Origin: Gigaspora rosea | Lineage: Eukaryota > Glomeromycota > Glomeromycetes > Diversisporales > Gigasporaceae | NCBI GenBank assembly: GCA_003550325.1 | Contig: QKWP01000065.1 | Coordinates: 28,674 to 92,673 of the forward strand | Length of the DNA: 64,000 bases | Direction of reading: 5' to 3' | Part shown: piece after piece, positions 44,783 through 56,400 of the stretch | Layout of the letters: each line of letters opens with the position of its first letter | Numbering within the stretch: position 1 is the stretch's first letter | The notes under the pieces: generated by a model | Database searches by the model: none | What the model was told of the DNA's origin: nothing | What the model saw: the letters and a program-made list of their open reading frames with translations, nothing else | Program-made: the position numbers and the translations under genes

Positions 44783-46398
44783 CGTAGACCCAGGGTCTAC
44801 AATTTTATCGTAGACCGGGGTAGCTTGAAATATGATTGGTCAATTAATACTTGGCATTTCTAGAAACTTCGAGCGAAAGTATTTGAAAATTACTTAACTA
44901 AATTAATTTTTTTATTTTAATTTTGTAGCTTCGCAAAATTAAAATAAAAAAATTTTTAAAAATCAAATTACTTTGTTATATTAGAAACTTCGTGTGAAAG
45001 GATCTTAACCAAATTTAATAAATTTTTTTTATTAAATTTTATTATACAATTACTAAAATATTCTCATTTAACCTTTGAAAAATTTTTATTACAACTTATA
45101 TTTTAATATACGGTTTATTAATGATAAATTATAATTTATTTAAAATATTTATTTTTAAAATAATCATATTATTAAAAAAATACTAAAATTAAAGTAAAAA
45201 AAAAACCCCCAAAACAATGAAACACCAAACGACAGAGACAAAGCACCAAAAGAAAAAAAAAACACCAAAAACGATGAAACGCCAAGGTGACGAAACACCA
45301 AAGTGACAAAGTACTGAACGAACACAGATCATAAAACGAACAAAGCACCAAAGGGATGAAGCACCAAAATGACGAAGAAGCACCAAAGGGACGAAGAACC
45401 AAAACCGATAAAGCACCAAAAAGATAATGCCAAAAAATAATGAGACACTAAAGAGATAAAGCACCAAAGGGACAGAGCACCAAAGTGACAAGCACCAAAG
45501 TAACAAAACACCAAATAGACGAAGCACCAAAAGGACGAAGCACCAAAGGGACGAAGCACCAAACCAACGAAGCACCTAAAACCAACGAAGCACCAAAAAA
45601 AGGGAACACCAATAAACGACGAAACACCAAAGCGACGAAGCACCAAAGAGACAAAGCACTTAAAACCGATTAAGCACCAAAAGGACGAAGCACCAAAGGA
45701 ACAGAACACCAAAAAATGACGAAACACCAAAATGACGAAGCACCAAAAGGACGAAAGTGATAAAAGCAGCATCAAAACAAAAAATCATGCAGATCATTAT
45801 ATATCAGGTAAACAAGGGGTCTATGGTAGGGACCCTAGTTTTATGCGATGCGATGCGATGCGCATAATGAGCCAATTTTTAGCATCGCATATGCGAAGCA
45901 TAATTTGGCCCAAATTGCATAATAGTAAATAGTGCCTGTGATTGATCATTTTTAATATAAAAATTTTTGAGCACAATTTTTTTTATATATGTTGTCGATA
46001 CTTGCATCAGATGATACCCGGCCTAAATTAGATTAGTGTTGGGGTAAAATTACAACAAATTTAGCAGTTAGTTTAGGCCAGTTGTTGCCGATCATTTAAT
46101 GCTGGTCAATTGATAGTCATTTGATTCAATCTGATGCAAGTTTTAATCTGAGGCACAACATATATATACATTCAAAATTCCGAAAGAAATTGACCAATCC
46201 AGATTGAGTATATTTATCACGTGGTTAATAGTAAAAAAATCGCATAATTTAACATAATTTTATGATCGTTTCGCATAATTCTGAACATAAAGCATTAGCC
46301 GCATAATTTGAACCAATCGCATCGCATAATTTGCATTTTATTTCGCATCGCACTAGGGACCCTAGTCTACGGATTAATCATAGAACCCCTGGTCTACG
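44783..46398 (+). mobile_element. TTAA-flanked element, copy 2, complete, with nested hAT insertion
   Basis: TTAA at 44779-44782 and 46399-46402. Ends CGTAGACCCAGGGTCTAC and GGTCTACG are inverted. Apart from the 538-bp insertion at 45827-46364 it matches 1-1044 at about 98 percent, including the 15-bp minisatellite, so both copies are recent. Non-coding. Confidence 0.8.
45827..46364. mobile_element. hAT element (TAGGGACCCTAGT ends), 538 bp
   Basis: Flanked by GTCTATGG (45819-45826) and GTCTACGG (46365-46372). Ends TAGGGACCCTAGT and ACTAGGGACCCTA. Copy 1 of the TTAA element has the uninterrupted site GTCTACAG at about 1011-1018, a clean empty site. GCATAATTTGCATCGCAT-type motifs are repeated near both ends. 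Confidence 0.9.
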
Positions 46399-46523
46399 TT
46401 AAGATTTGCCTAATTGAAATTAGTATTATGACGTGGTCATGTGCCAACAATGAATGTCAGTCCGTTTTCAAACTCTGTGTATTGATTGGTTGATTACAAA
46501 AAAATTTCCCACGATGTTTTTTA

Positions 46524-46897
46524 TTTAAAGGTATAGTGTAATACAATATAAATATAAATGCCGAATTATTTGTTGTACATACAAAAATCAGTGGTTTATA
46601 TAAACAAAGTTAGAATAATTTTAAAAATTAAAATAAATTAGTCGAAAACAATTTAAAAATTGATTTTTAATCTTATGTAAATATAAACAAGAATATTTCA
46701 ATATATTTTTCAATTTTTCAATACTATAAAATTTTGCGAGGAGTTGTTAATTTTTACGAGGAGATCTACATAAATTATCAACTCTGATTGGTTAGAATCT
46801 ATGTAAATCATATGATCATCATATGATTTGTTATAATTTGCATAATTTGCAACGTGATTACTATTAAAAATGATCTACGTTACACTCTACCTTTAAG
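46524..46897. mobile_element. MITE just upstream of the effector gene
   Basis: TTTAAAGGTATAGTGTAATA and the complement of the right end (TTAAAGGTAGAGTGTAACG) are inverted; the right end is 39 bases before the ATG at 46937. It contains a CATATGATCATCATATG palindrome near 46808. The promoter of the gene must lie within or before this MITE. Confidence 0.7.
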
Positions 46898-46936
46898 GTC
46901 TAATGATAAAACAACGATAAAACAACGATCTTTAAT

Positions 46937-49161
46937 ATGGCAACCAAAAAAACTAAGAAATCAAAAAAATCTGAAACCCCTTTAGATAAAGATGAAGGTT
47001 CGTCAAGTGCTACGATCGAAAAAAAATCAAAAAGGCCCCCCCCTACGGACATAGATATTGAAGGAATAATGGCTAAAAAAACTAAAACAACGCAGTCAGA
47101 ACAGTCAGAACAGTCAGAACAGCCAGAACGACTTATCGTTTACCCTGTTAACGTCATGATTCAAAAAACAAAAAATGATAATGCTGAACTTAAGGAGCTT
47201 CTTATGAAAAAGGAACTTATTGAAGTTAAAGAAAAAAGCATTATTGTTAAGAAATATCAAAACCCAGAGATTATTAATCTACCACTATTAAGCAAAAATA
47301 AGTTTCAAGATCGCATTCATATTAGAGGAGAAAAGCTACCTTTTATTTATAGAAGAAGTTGCAATGAAATATTAAGTAAAGCTCTAGATTCAATCGGAGA
47401 AAAGAATGAATCTAGAGGTTTATATATATTCGGACCTTCCGGTTTAGGAAAGTCATATAGCATATATTATCTTGTCGCTCAACTCCGTCTATATAACAAT
47501 CTTATTAGGGTAACGTATATTAATAGCTGTGAGGAATGGTGGAGCAGCCATGTAGACGAACCATACAAGTTCTTGCTCAATGAGTTGATATATACATTCA
47601 GTAATGATGAATTATCCCCGCTTACTGTAGCTGATTGGGTTGAATTTGTGACTAAAGGTCTTACAGAACGTTTTCTCGATAAACTTGAAAAGCTAACAGA
47701 ACATCATTCTGATTGGGTCGAAGATTTCAAGACGCGCAGTAGCAATACTATGTATGTAATTTAAATACAACTTTATCTTGAGAGAAGATTTCTAAATGCT
47801 TAAATATTTTTATTATTTTAATATTATATTTAGTGAAGAGCGTTTTAAGACGTTTATCATAGGGTTGCGGAAATATGTTTGTGAAAAAAAGTACCTCTGG
47901 GTTTGGGTTTTTGATCAACATAATGCTTTGCATAAATATAAAGTCCTTAAAGAGTACCCATTTACGTTGGTAAAAACCCTTCGTACCTTTTTGAATAAAA
48001 TTGGTCTTATTATTGTTTCGGCATCTGCAAACAATGAAGAATATCCTAAAGAATTCGAATCGTGGGAAAAGTTCTCTATGTATAGTGGTTATACCGACGA
48101 TGAATTCTTGGAGTGGTGTAAAATGCGCAACTATAAAATTGATTCGAATCCACAACTTAGGTCACAGTTGGATTCTATTAGGTTTTGGACAAATTCTTAT
48201 CCTTTAGAGTTGGACTCATGGCATACGACAAATGAATCTACCGATGATTTAATTGAGAAGACCTCAAAGTATTTGGATTGGCGAGGAACACAAATAAAAT
48301 CGAATCATCAAAAATTTCGAAAAACCTTGGATCATGATGAATTAGAAAGTCTAAATCGTTGTGTTATCTCCATGATCCTAGGAAGTACTAAGCCTGGCGC
48401 GCTTTTTGGTATGAATTGTCAACTTATGTATGAAAAATCTGTTAATGAAGGAGGAGAGACAATTGCTGCTATTCATCCCCTCGCACAACAAGCAATAATT
48501 GATTCACATTCCAAACATCCTTTGACTGAACTGAAAGAGATGGTATCAACTGTTTTTAAAATGAAAGAATATACTAAAGATACTAAAGGAAGATTTGCGG
48601 AATTATACATTAAAATGCTCTTGGAATATACAAAAGCTTTGGAATGCAAGATTACGTAAGGATCTTTAATTTTGATGATCAATTTTCACTAATTTATGAA
48701 ATATACTAACAGGTTATATTAGAAAACCCGGAAGAAAAAAAGCAACTGTTATGCACGATTTAAAACTTGACTTAAGCCAAATTATAAAATTTGTAGGAAA
48801 TGACATACCTACTGTAAGGTTTAATGTGGAAGAAAATGTCCTATTCCTTCCTCAGCCTGATAATTATCCCGGTGTTGATTTTCTTATTTGGGATCATGAT
48901 AGTAAAATATTATTTTCATTTCAAGTTACTATTGGTACTCTTGCAAGTCATCAAACGAGCAAGGAAAATTTTATGAAGGGAGAATTAAAAAACAAATGGG
49001 CAGCCCTATGTAATACAAAACAAAGTATGGTTAAGTTTATTTGGCTTGCTCCTGACGATGTTATCAAAAAGGATAAAAGTAACGATAAAGACTCTTTACA
49101 TTTATCATTTTCAAGCATTAAAAATCAATTTCCAGCTTTAGGTGATTTATTACCGGTATAA
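46937..49161 (+). CDS. Crinkler/RHS-type effector: P-loop NTPase plus nuclease-like domain (3 exons)
   Basis: Exons 46937-47751, 47834-48655 and 48723-49161 sum to 2076 bases, 691 residues. Intron 1 is GTATGT...TTTAG (82 bp). Intron 2 is GTAAGG...ACTAAC...TTAG (67 bp); the CAG directly after the branch point is skipped because it would lead into a stop. Residues 1-65 are Lys-rich (possible nuclear signals at 4-11 and 29-33) with a Ser-Glu-Gln run. Walker A GPSGLGKS is at 166-173 and Walker B WVWVFDQ ends at D299-Q300. The C-terminal part has GVDFLIWDHD and FSFQVT, with D598 and Q613 spaced like the REase-like nuclease of the Crinkler-RHS class (Asp, then Gln where Glu is usual). Proteins of this class pair an NTPase with a nuclease and act in host or own nuclei. 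There is no signal peptide and no classical LxLFLAK start. Family known; role here inferred. Confidence 0.85.
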
Positions 49162-49605
49162 TTACTATTCTAGATTTGTTCATGTTAATGTTTTCATAGT
49201 AACTTTACTAGAAATTAAAATTAGTATAATGATGCTCTTATTGCTACTAAATCAAGTTCAATGAATAGTTTTTCATTATTTGTATGCTTATCAATTGTGT
49301 TTTAAAATGTATAGTCATAAACCTCTATATTTGAAAAAAATAATGTCTCAATTGATTTTCTGATATATCACGAATATTCGAATATTCAGTTGTTCAGTGA
49401 AGAGAGCAGATAGCTCAAGATGATCATATATATAATGGGCAACATGTCAAAAATTATTGCTGGACTTGCGGTCTGCCAATTCAAATTAAACGGCTTTTTT
49501 GGTTAGTTTAGTTTTGCTTTTTTTTTATATATATATATAACTGTTTCCACGTGCAGCGGCTATGGTTTCTTATTCGTCTTCCTTCTCTCTCTTTTTTTTT
49601 TTTTT
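49162..49605. other. 3' flank of the effector gene
   Basis: AT-rich, with AATATTCGAATATTC near 49372. No clear polyadenylation signal or gene. It runs into a T-rich tract before the gap. Confidence 0.35.
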
Positions 49606-49657
49606 NNNNNNNNNNNNNNNNNNNNNNNNNNNNNNNNNNNNNNNNNNNNNNNNNNNN
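49606..49657. other. Assembly gap, 52 N
   Basis: Bounded by T(14) on the left and TA/T runs on the right, so a low-complexity gap of unknown true content. Two false short frames cross it. Confidence 0.99.
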
Positions 49658-49877
49658 TATATATATATATTTTTTTTTTTTGATTCTTTTACACCTGCAC
49701 ATGATTGTTTTTTATTATTATTATTATTATTTTTTTTGATTCATTTGAGTTTGCTCATTATTATTTATCGTGCACCAATTTGTCCATGCTAACTTAATGC
49801 CAATGCATCATATAACAATTTCTCTTTTTTTTTTGTGAATATGCTATTGTCAATTGTTGTATATGTGTATATATATG

Positions 49878-51069
49878 TCATGCCCTATCATTATCGTGTA
49901 TATCTATACATATATATATTCCTCTTTTTTTTTTTTTAGTTGTTTTTAGTGCACTCACTTTGCTAATAGCCCATCTTTTGTATGCTAAACAAGTGTGCAC
50001 ATGCCCGCATTTTTTGTCATTGCTGCATCCTCTCCAATTCCAGTTAATGCATATCTCTTTACCATCGTGCCATGCCATATTGATTCTTGGTATACTAAAC
50101 CTTGCCCTTTTAGCAGTTGTTGTGTTAAAATTTTTGCCTTCTGCTTTGACATTCCTTTTCATTAATGTTGTCTCTGCTAATGTCAATTGGCAGTCCTCAT
50201 CATATGCCATTACCATGGTGCATTCATATTTTATGCAGAAATTGCTAATATAATTGCAGTAAAAATTCAGCTCTGGCTCTTTTCCTTGTATATTATCAGT
50301 ACTGCTTCCATGTATGATTCAAATGCCATTACCATTTGGCTATATCACTAAATTTGTTATACATTGTGCACTTTCAGATGGTTATGTACCCTTCATCTGA
50401 TGCCTGAAATGGTATTTCTTCGTGATGAGACTTCACACTCACTTTCATGTTTTTGTAAGCAAACTCTTGTAGATTGATATATGCACCAAAAGCAATCACT
50501 TTCCATAACCATGATGACAGGTTTGGTTTGCAAGGTAGTGTTTCAATTACTTTTTGCCTCTCCAGCCAATTGGACATCTACTATAATCTTTTGCTCTCAA
50601 TGCTTGCTGCCAGTAGATTTCTAAAATCCTTTCTACTAGCAGTTGTTTTAGTGTTGTGTAATTTATTGATGAATATTTTCAGTTTTTGCTTTATGTTATT
50701 GATAATCATTTTTTGTGCATGATGATGTTTCTGATAAAACCAAATCAATAATCATATTGTTAAGAATTGGTATTAATAGGAAATTACCTTGTGGTAGTTC
50801 ATTTTTTATCACTAGTTGTTAACATATCATCACTGGGGTTGTCTGTTCATTTTGTGTTTCTTTAGTCATCTTTTATTGTTGGTACTTGCTTTATTGGCCA
50901 TCAAACCAACCTGTTCTAATTTACTAAAGCACTTGTCCAACGCTTTTTGTATTTGCTCGTTCCAGAGCCTCTGAGTTTTGGCTTGCCATTTTATCATTTC
51001 CTCCATTCTTCCAAGTAATATTGCAATGATTGCATGCATTGTCAATGTATACTTTGATTTGTGTGTCAA
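49878..51069 (-). pseudogene. Gag-like relic with a CCCH zinc finger
   Basis: Minus strand. 51069-50866 has EEMIKWQAKTQRLWNEQIQKAL, a charged helix; 50577-50374 has LSSWLWKVIAFGAYINLQEFAYKN; 50216-49878 has YDEDCQLTLAETTLM, a basic linker, then ICINWNWRGCSNDKKCGHVHTC, a C-x7-C-x5-C-x3-H finger. This order (helical region, YD..(x)LA motif, basic linker, CCCH finger) resembles the Gag-like protein of tyrosine-recombinase retroelements (DIRS/Ngaro) and Crypton-linked proteins known in early-diverging fungi. Stops and shifts separate the pieces. No recombinase or reverse transcriptase was seen nearby. Identity tentative. Confidence 0.4.
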
Positions 51070-51099
51070 AGTTTGATGCTGGCTCTATTTGTTTATTGG

Positions 51100-52414
51100 A
51101 CATTTCTCTTCTTTTATCTTTTTTGTTTCTCTTCTTTTTTTTTAAGAAATTTTCTGCTTGTTATGGGTCTAATGCTATTGGTTCTTGCACTATATACTAT
51201 GATCATAAATGCAAGTTTCTATCTCACCTATACTATTACTTCTTTTTGGTATAGCCTTTATACATACCTCTGGCGCTTGGTTGACATATGCTGCAGCATT
51301 TGCATATGATCTTCAGCCTTCAATAATTTCCTTTTCAGAAAGTGTTTTACATAATTTTAGATAGCGTAACTGTGTGACTGTTTTTCTTTTTGATCATCTG
51401 ATTATTATCACTCTACATTAAATTTCAATATCAAAATTTAAGATCACATTATTTTTTAGATTTTTTGAAAGAATACAAGAAGAAAAATCTTTGTTCTAGC
51501 AATTATGTATAGGTTCTGTTCAGATGTTATAAGGTGGTAATAAAGAGAGAAATGGATATAAAAATCAGTTTAACTTAAATTGTGATTCATCTTTATTTTA
51601 TTTTATTTTTTTTTTTAACCTTAAGCGGACCTGTTTTTATTTTTTCAGAAAATTCATAGATATTGATTCATCTTTATTTATTAATAATAATATTAATAAA
51701 ATTCTAGGAAATAACCAATAATTTATATAAACTTAGCAAAACATAACATCATATGATCTACCAAAGCTCTAATTGGTGAGTGATATACTAACCATTATCC
51801 CTCCACATGATATCCTACTATTAGCAGATGAGACTAGAATAATGATGCAAATCAATTCTGTAAAGTTTAGTATAAAGTTCATAATAAATATTTGAGCTTT
51901 TAGAATCCTAGCAAAGCTATATTCTAATCACCACTTCATAGAGTACTTAATAACAAATTTGTAACAAAGGTTTCAATTTAACTTCTTGGGCACATGTAGC
52001 AAAAAAATTAAAGACAATTTAAAGTCAATCAAACTGGACCGAGCATTATTCAGTAATTATCACAGGTCAAAATTATACACATCAGTATAATATCAAGTAC
52101 CTGATATGTAATATATATATATACAATATGTATCTGATATATATAAGATATATTTATACATATACCCGATATGTGTAGAGTTCATGTAGGATATCAGATA
52201 TACTGGACATATATAGTACATATATATCATTTATATAAATTCTGTAATACATCATGTTCCTGATGTAAATAGTAAATAAATATCAAATACATATTGGTGT
52301 AATTGATGCATAACGGATGTACTATATATATTACATTATTTAAATTATTTTAATATATATAACAATAACAATTTATGCCATTAAATATATACAAAAAAAT
52401 ATTTATTTAACTTA
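51100..52414. other. AT-rich gene-free region
   Basis: T-rich at 51100-51250, then AT-rich. 52080-52330 contains ACCTGATATGT/ATATCAGATATA-type degenerate repeats. No gene or clear transposon ends. Confidence 0.35.
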
Positions 52415-52782
52415 TACAGTCATCCCCCTCTATAATCACACCTTCAGGATACAAAAAACTGTGATTATAAAGAGGTGTAACTAAAATAAAGGTTATCTCT
52501 ATATAGTTACAATTATATTACAAATATAAAAAGTGACTATATAGGGGTTTTTATTAAAAATCGATTTTTAAGAAATTCAAATTACCATATTTTTGCTTAA
52601 TTTATACCCAGGTATATAAGTGTACAGTTTACTTATATAGTAATTCGCAAAAATAAATCAAAAAAATTTTTAACGATACAATTTAAAAACACTTTTACTA
52701 AAACGCACCCATGGTAATTTGCACCTATAGTGGTTTTACACCTATGTATTATTATCATACATGATTCAGGTAAGATAATTTT

Positions 52783-53877
52783 TTTTTTCACTTAGGCAGT
52801 TTCGCCAGTATTTTATTAAGATACTAAGTATATCGCTACATAATACACTTGTTTACTCCTAATTTGCAAATCTGACATTACCCGGCTGCCTCAACAGTGC
52901 CTAAGCACAACCTGCCGCACTAATTTGAAGACGAATCTAAAAACTAGAGGCTATGTTAAACTAGCCTAAGTGCTACACCAAAATGGCTTCTTCTCTCCTT
53001 CATATTCCTTTAACTAACAAGGAATTTACTAAGGACAAATAAGGAGAGAGGGTAAACAAAAAAGATCAAAGCCAAGAAAACAAGAATACAAAAAGAAAAA
53101 AGAACAAAAACGAAAAATGGAAGAGGAAAACAAAAAAGAAAAAAAACCACATGGTATAGCACGAAGGCTAGTCTAACAAAAAAAAGAAACAAAAACTAAT
53201 GGAAAAAGGAAAAGGGAATACACTATTATAACCCGTGGTAGGTTGAATAAAAATTATATAACAATTGCAACTATTGTATATCTCTACTATAAAGCAACGC
53301 TTTAACTAATATCTTCTTCCGACTATACGTTCAATCTCGGATGTCCCTAAACCATCCGACTGGAGCAACATCGTATGGAGTAGCGCCGAAACTGTATTCG
53401 TAAACAAACACGTCACGTGGTTGCATTCTACTGGGTCCGTCCGAATTTGGAAAAGTAAACACTGCCGATCGTTTGGAGGGGGTAAGCCAAATCGCCACTT
53501 TTTGTCGAAAATTTTGGAAAAAAACCCGGCAGGAAGATGAGAGGAGTATTAGGAAGTTTCCACTTGTAGTTTTAAGCAAGAGTGTGTTCTTCTTTAACAG
53601 AAAACTCGTCATTTCCTTATTCCACCCTTTTGGGAGCTGACTCTGGTACTAGATTTTTCGGTAAGTGATAAACTCTAAGCCTGTCGGCAGGCAGTCTATG
53701 AACTTTGACTCTAAACGACAAGTGCCGTCCCAGCGGTGAGTGATGAACTCTGAAGCTACTAGCAGATAGTCTATGACCTCTATCCCTAAATAATAGATGC
53801 TGATTCTTACGGGATTTCTCAAAAGTCTCTGGCTTATCTTAGTTTTAAGTAAAAAAGTTTTTAGAAATTATGTGTAC
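52783..53877 (-). mobile_element. PolyA retroposon family, copy 3 (minus strand)
   Basis: GGTAAGATAATTTT at 52769-52782 and 53878-53891 is a 14-bp target duplication; the T run after 52782 is the polyA tail. On the minus strand the body reads GGCGATTTGGCTTACCCCCT, CCAAACGATCGGCAGTGTTT, then the CT-rich tract (A-rich on the plus strand, 53040-53215). The 5' part (53640-53830) has two tandem tRNA-like units of about 79 bases with TAGAGTTTATCACTTACC. A 93-residue minus frame is not taken as a gene. Confidence 0.8.
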
Positions 53878-54235
53878 GGTAAGATAATTTTAACATAATT
53901 TTTATTATATAAATTTTATATATATTTCATTTTAATAATAATAAAAAAAATTGCATAATAAACGTTTTCAAAATATTATTGCGCAATGAAAACAATGATG
54001 TATAACAATACTCGAACTAACTATAACTACCCAGTGAAGAATTTCTCAAAAAAATTTTTTATTCTTTGAGAACATAAATTTTTAATTTTATGTTCTCAAA
54101 AAAAATTTAATGTGCACTATAATATTTTTTTAAAAATAAAATTGTCAAAATTATATAATATTTATAATAAATTTATTTATTAAAATTTTAACACAAAAAT
54201 ACTATATTTACTTAAATATCTATAAGGGGGCATCC

Positions 54236-54758
54236 ATAAATAACGTTATGTTTGAGGGGGGTCCCCCAAAATATAACAATTTTCCACTATATAGGGGGAG
54301 GTCCCCCCAACATAGTGCAATTTTTTTATTAAAATTTGTCTAAAACTTGATCCAGTGGTCCAAATTGGAGGAATTTGGTACCATTCGAATCGTCTCGAGG
54401 AGAGGATTCGAATGGTACCAATTTCATTTGATTTGGATTACTGGGTCACGTTTTATTAACGAAATACTATTGGTTATTATGTTTTCTTATAAAATTACTA
54501 TAAAATCAATAGTATTTCGTTAATAAAACGTAATCCAGTAATCCAAATGAAATGATTTTGGTACCATTGGATTTGTCTCATAGAGACGAATCGAATGGTA
54601 CCAAAATCATCCAGATTGGACCACTGGATCATTATATATTCAAGTTTTTGTAAAATTTTATATATAAACATACGGATTTTGAAAAATTTTTTTATATAGT
54701 AGAGGGGGGGTCCAGCACTACTATGAGGGGGTACATAACGTTATTTATGGATGCCCCC
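54236..54758. mobile_element. PIF/Harbinger-like MITE with nested hairpins, 523 bp
   Basis: Ends GGGGGCATCCATAAATAACG and CGTTATTTATGGATGCCCCC are inverted, with TAA on both sides (3-bp TWA duplication is typical for PIF/Harbinger). Inside, GGTACCATTCGAAT-type hairpins (54380-54425, 54558-54605) form alternating arms with a larger pair, AACGAAATACTATTG and its complement (54460-54520). Confidence 0.75.
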
Positions 54759-54933
54759 TAATTGAAAATGAGAAGAACTAGCCCAAAAACCATAAGCCTT
54801 TTGAAAATTAAATTTTTTATAAGAAGGACTATTAACTTTGATCATTAAAAGATAATTAAAAGTACTGTATCAATTCGCATTTTATTACAAACTTTTGTCT
54901 TAATTAAATTTTGTTGTAAAAAATTTACTCAGT

Positions 54934-55632
54934 AAGAGAAGTGCAGTAAATTACGTGATTAGGGTTTACATAGGTCCTGACCCCTCCCTAGTGATAGAAC
55001 TATTAACCATTCAAATTTTATAATATTTAAAAAAAAACTCAAAAGCGTCTTTGATCTAAAAATAAAATACTTCACAATTGACAAAAGTCGCTACATAGTA
55101 AAGTTTAAATTTTACTAAGCAAATCATAAAGTCGCTTTATTCAGCAGGTCAAAATACATTTATCATAAAATTTTCATAAGCATTAGAGAAATTTTTATTA
55201 ATTGACTTTTGATTTTTACATTTGATAGAAAAATTAAAATTTTTTAAAAAAATATATTCGACGAACATAAAAATTAAAAGGCAATTAATAAAAAGTTCAC
55301 CAATACTTATGAAAATTTTGTATTAAGTGTATTTTGACCTGCTAAATAATTTTACTTAAGTAATTTTAATCGATTTGCTTAGTAAAATTTAGACTTTACT
55401 ATGTAGCAACTATCTGCGATTAACTAAAAATTGATTCTACTTCAATATTATTGGCTATTTATACTATCTATATATATATATAGGACGTGATAGGTGGCAG
55501 ACCCCACTAGAAAATTATGTAATTTACTGCACTTCCCTTATTATTGGCTATTTATACTATCTATATATATATATAGGACGTGATAGGTGGCGGACCCCAC
55601 TAGAAAATTATGTAATTTACTGCACTTCCCTT
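54934..55632. mobile_element. Foldback MITE with its right end duplicated
   Basis: AAGAGAAGTGCAGTAAATTAC at the left matches the complement of GTAATTTACTGCACTTCCCTT at 55519-55539 and again at 55612-55632. The last 93 bases (CTATTTATACTATCTATATA to the end) are present twice. Interior arms with AAAGTCGCTACATAGTAAAG and TACTATGTAGCAACT pair across the element. Confidence 0.75.
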
Positions 55633-55795
55633 ATTATTAATAATTTTATATATATCTTATGAGAACATAAATTATAAATTTTATGTTCTTAGCTTGTTCT
55701 CAAAAGAGAACATAATTTCTAATTATAGTGTTCTTAAATTTTTTAAATGTTCTTGAGAACATTGAGAACATTAAATATTCTTCACTGTAACTACC

Positions 55796-55925
55796 CACCC
55801 AACTATGACTATAACCACACTAACCCTAACTATAACAACCCTAACCCTAACTATAACTATAACAACCCTAACTAACTATAACTATAACAACCCTAACTAT
55901 AACTAACTATAACCATCCTAACAAA
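55796..55925. repeat. AACCCTAAC/AACTATAAC array
   Basis: Mixed CCCTAA and AACTATAAC units over about 130 bases, with a shorter stretch of the same kind (ACTAACTATAACTAC) before 54024. The hAT MITE inserted into this array. Confidence 0.75.
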
Positions 55926-56400
55926 CGACAAACCTACCGGAACAATATAACAAACAACAAACCTACTGGAACGACACATCAAATGTTGACCCACCGGGAC
56001 GAAACAACAAATTACGAACTACGAAACTATGAGCTAAGAAAGAAAGCAACCATCTCAAAGATGTTTAAAAAAAGCCAACATAAAGGACTTCTGTTACTTC
56101 CTATAAATCAGAAAAGAGCCTTCGTTAAATATCAACCCAGGTATAATTGGCAGTTAGTTATCTGAAAGGGCGTTGGTTGTTAAACGTTTTCAAAAACAAA
56201 CAACATGATAAAAACAATATCACCAGCCTAAAATTCAAAAATTACCCAATTCAAGAAAGCGACAATATTATCAGAAAAGAAGAAAGCAACGTTAGCCGTA
56301 CGCATTCATGAAAGAACAAAATGAAAAAATAACACCAAAGTCAGAAACTACCTAATTCAATAAACGAAGACCACCAACACTGCCGATCCTAAACCATTAC
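55926..56400. other. A-rich sequence with a short Lys-rich frame
   Basis: Interior of the pogo-like shell: 55983-56165 is open for 60 codons (YELRNYELRKKATISKMFKK). No recognised domain; the rest to 56560 is A-rich. Confidence 0.3.

Larger units (their letters stand above)
54032..55787. mobile_element. hAT MITE (CAGTGAAGAAT ends) holding two other MITEs
   Basis: Perfect TAACTACC duplications at 54024-54031 and 55788-55795. Ends CAGTGAAGAATTTCTC and GAACATTAAATATTCTTCACTG. GAGAACATAAATT/TTATGTTCTC hairpins near both ends (54068-54103, 55668-55700). Without the inner elements (54236-54758, 54934-55632) about 530 bases remain. Confidence 0.88.

Noticed and set aside
55796..55925. A chromosome end
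   Set aside because: CCCTAA units are few, degenerate and interstitial, with transposons on both sides.
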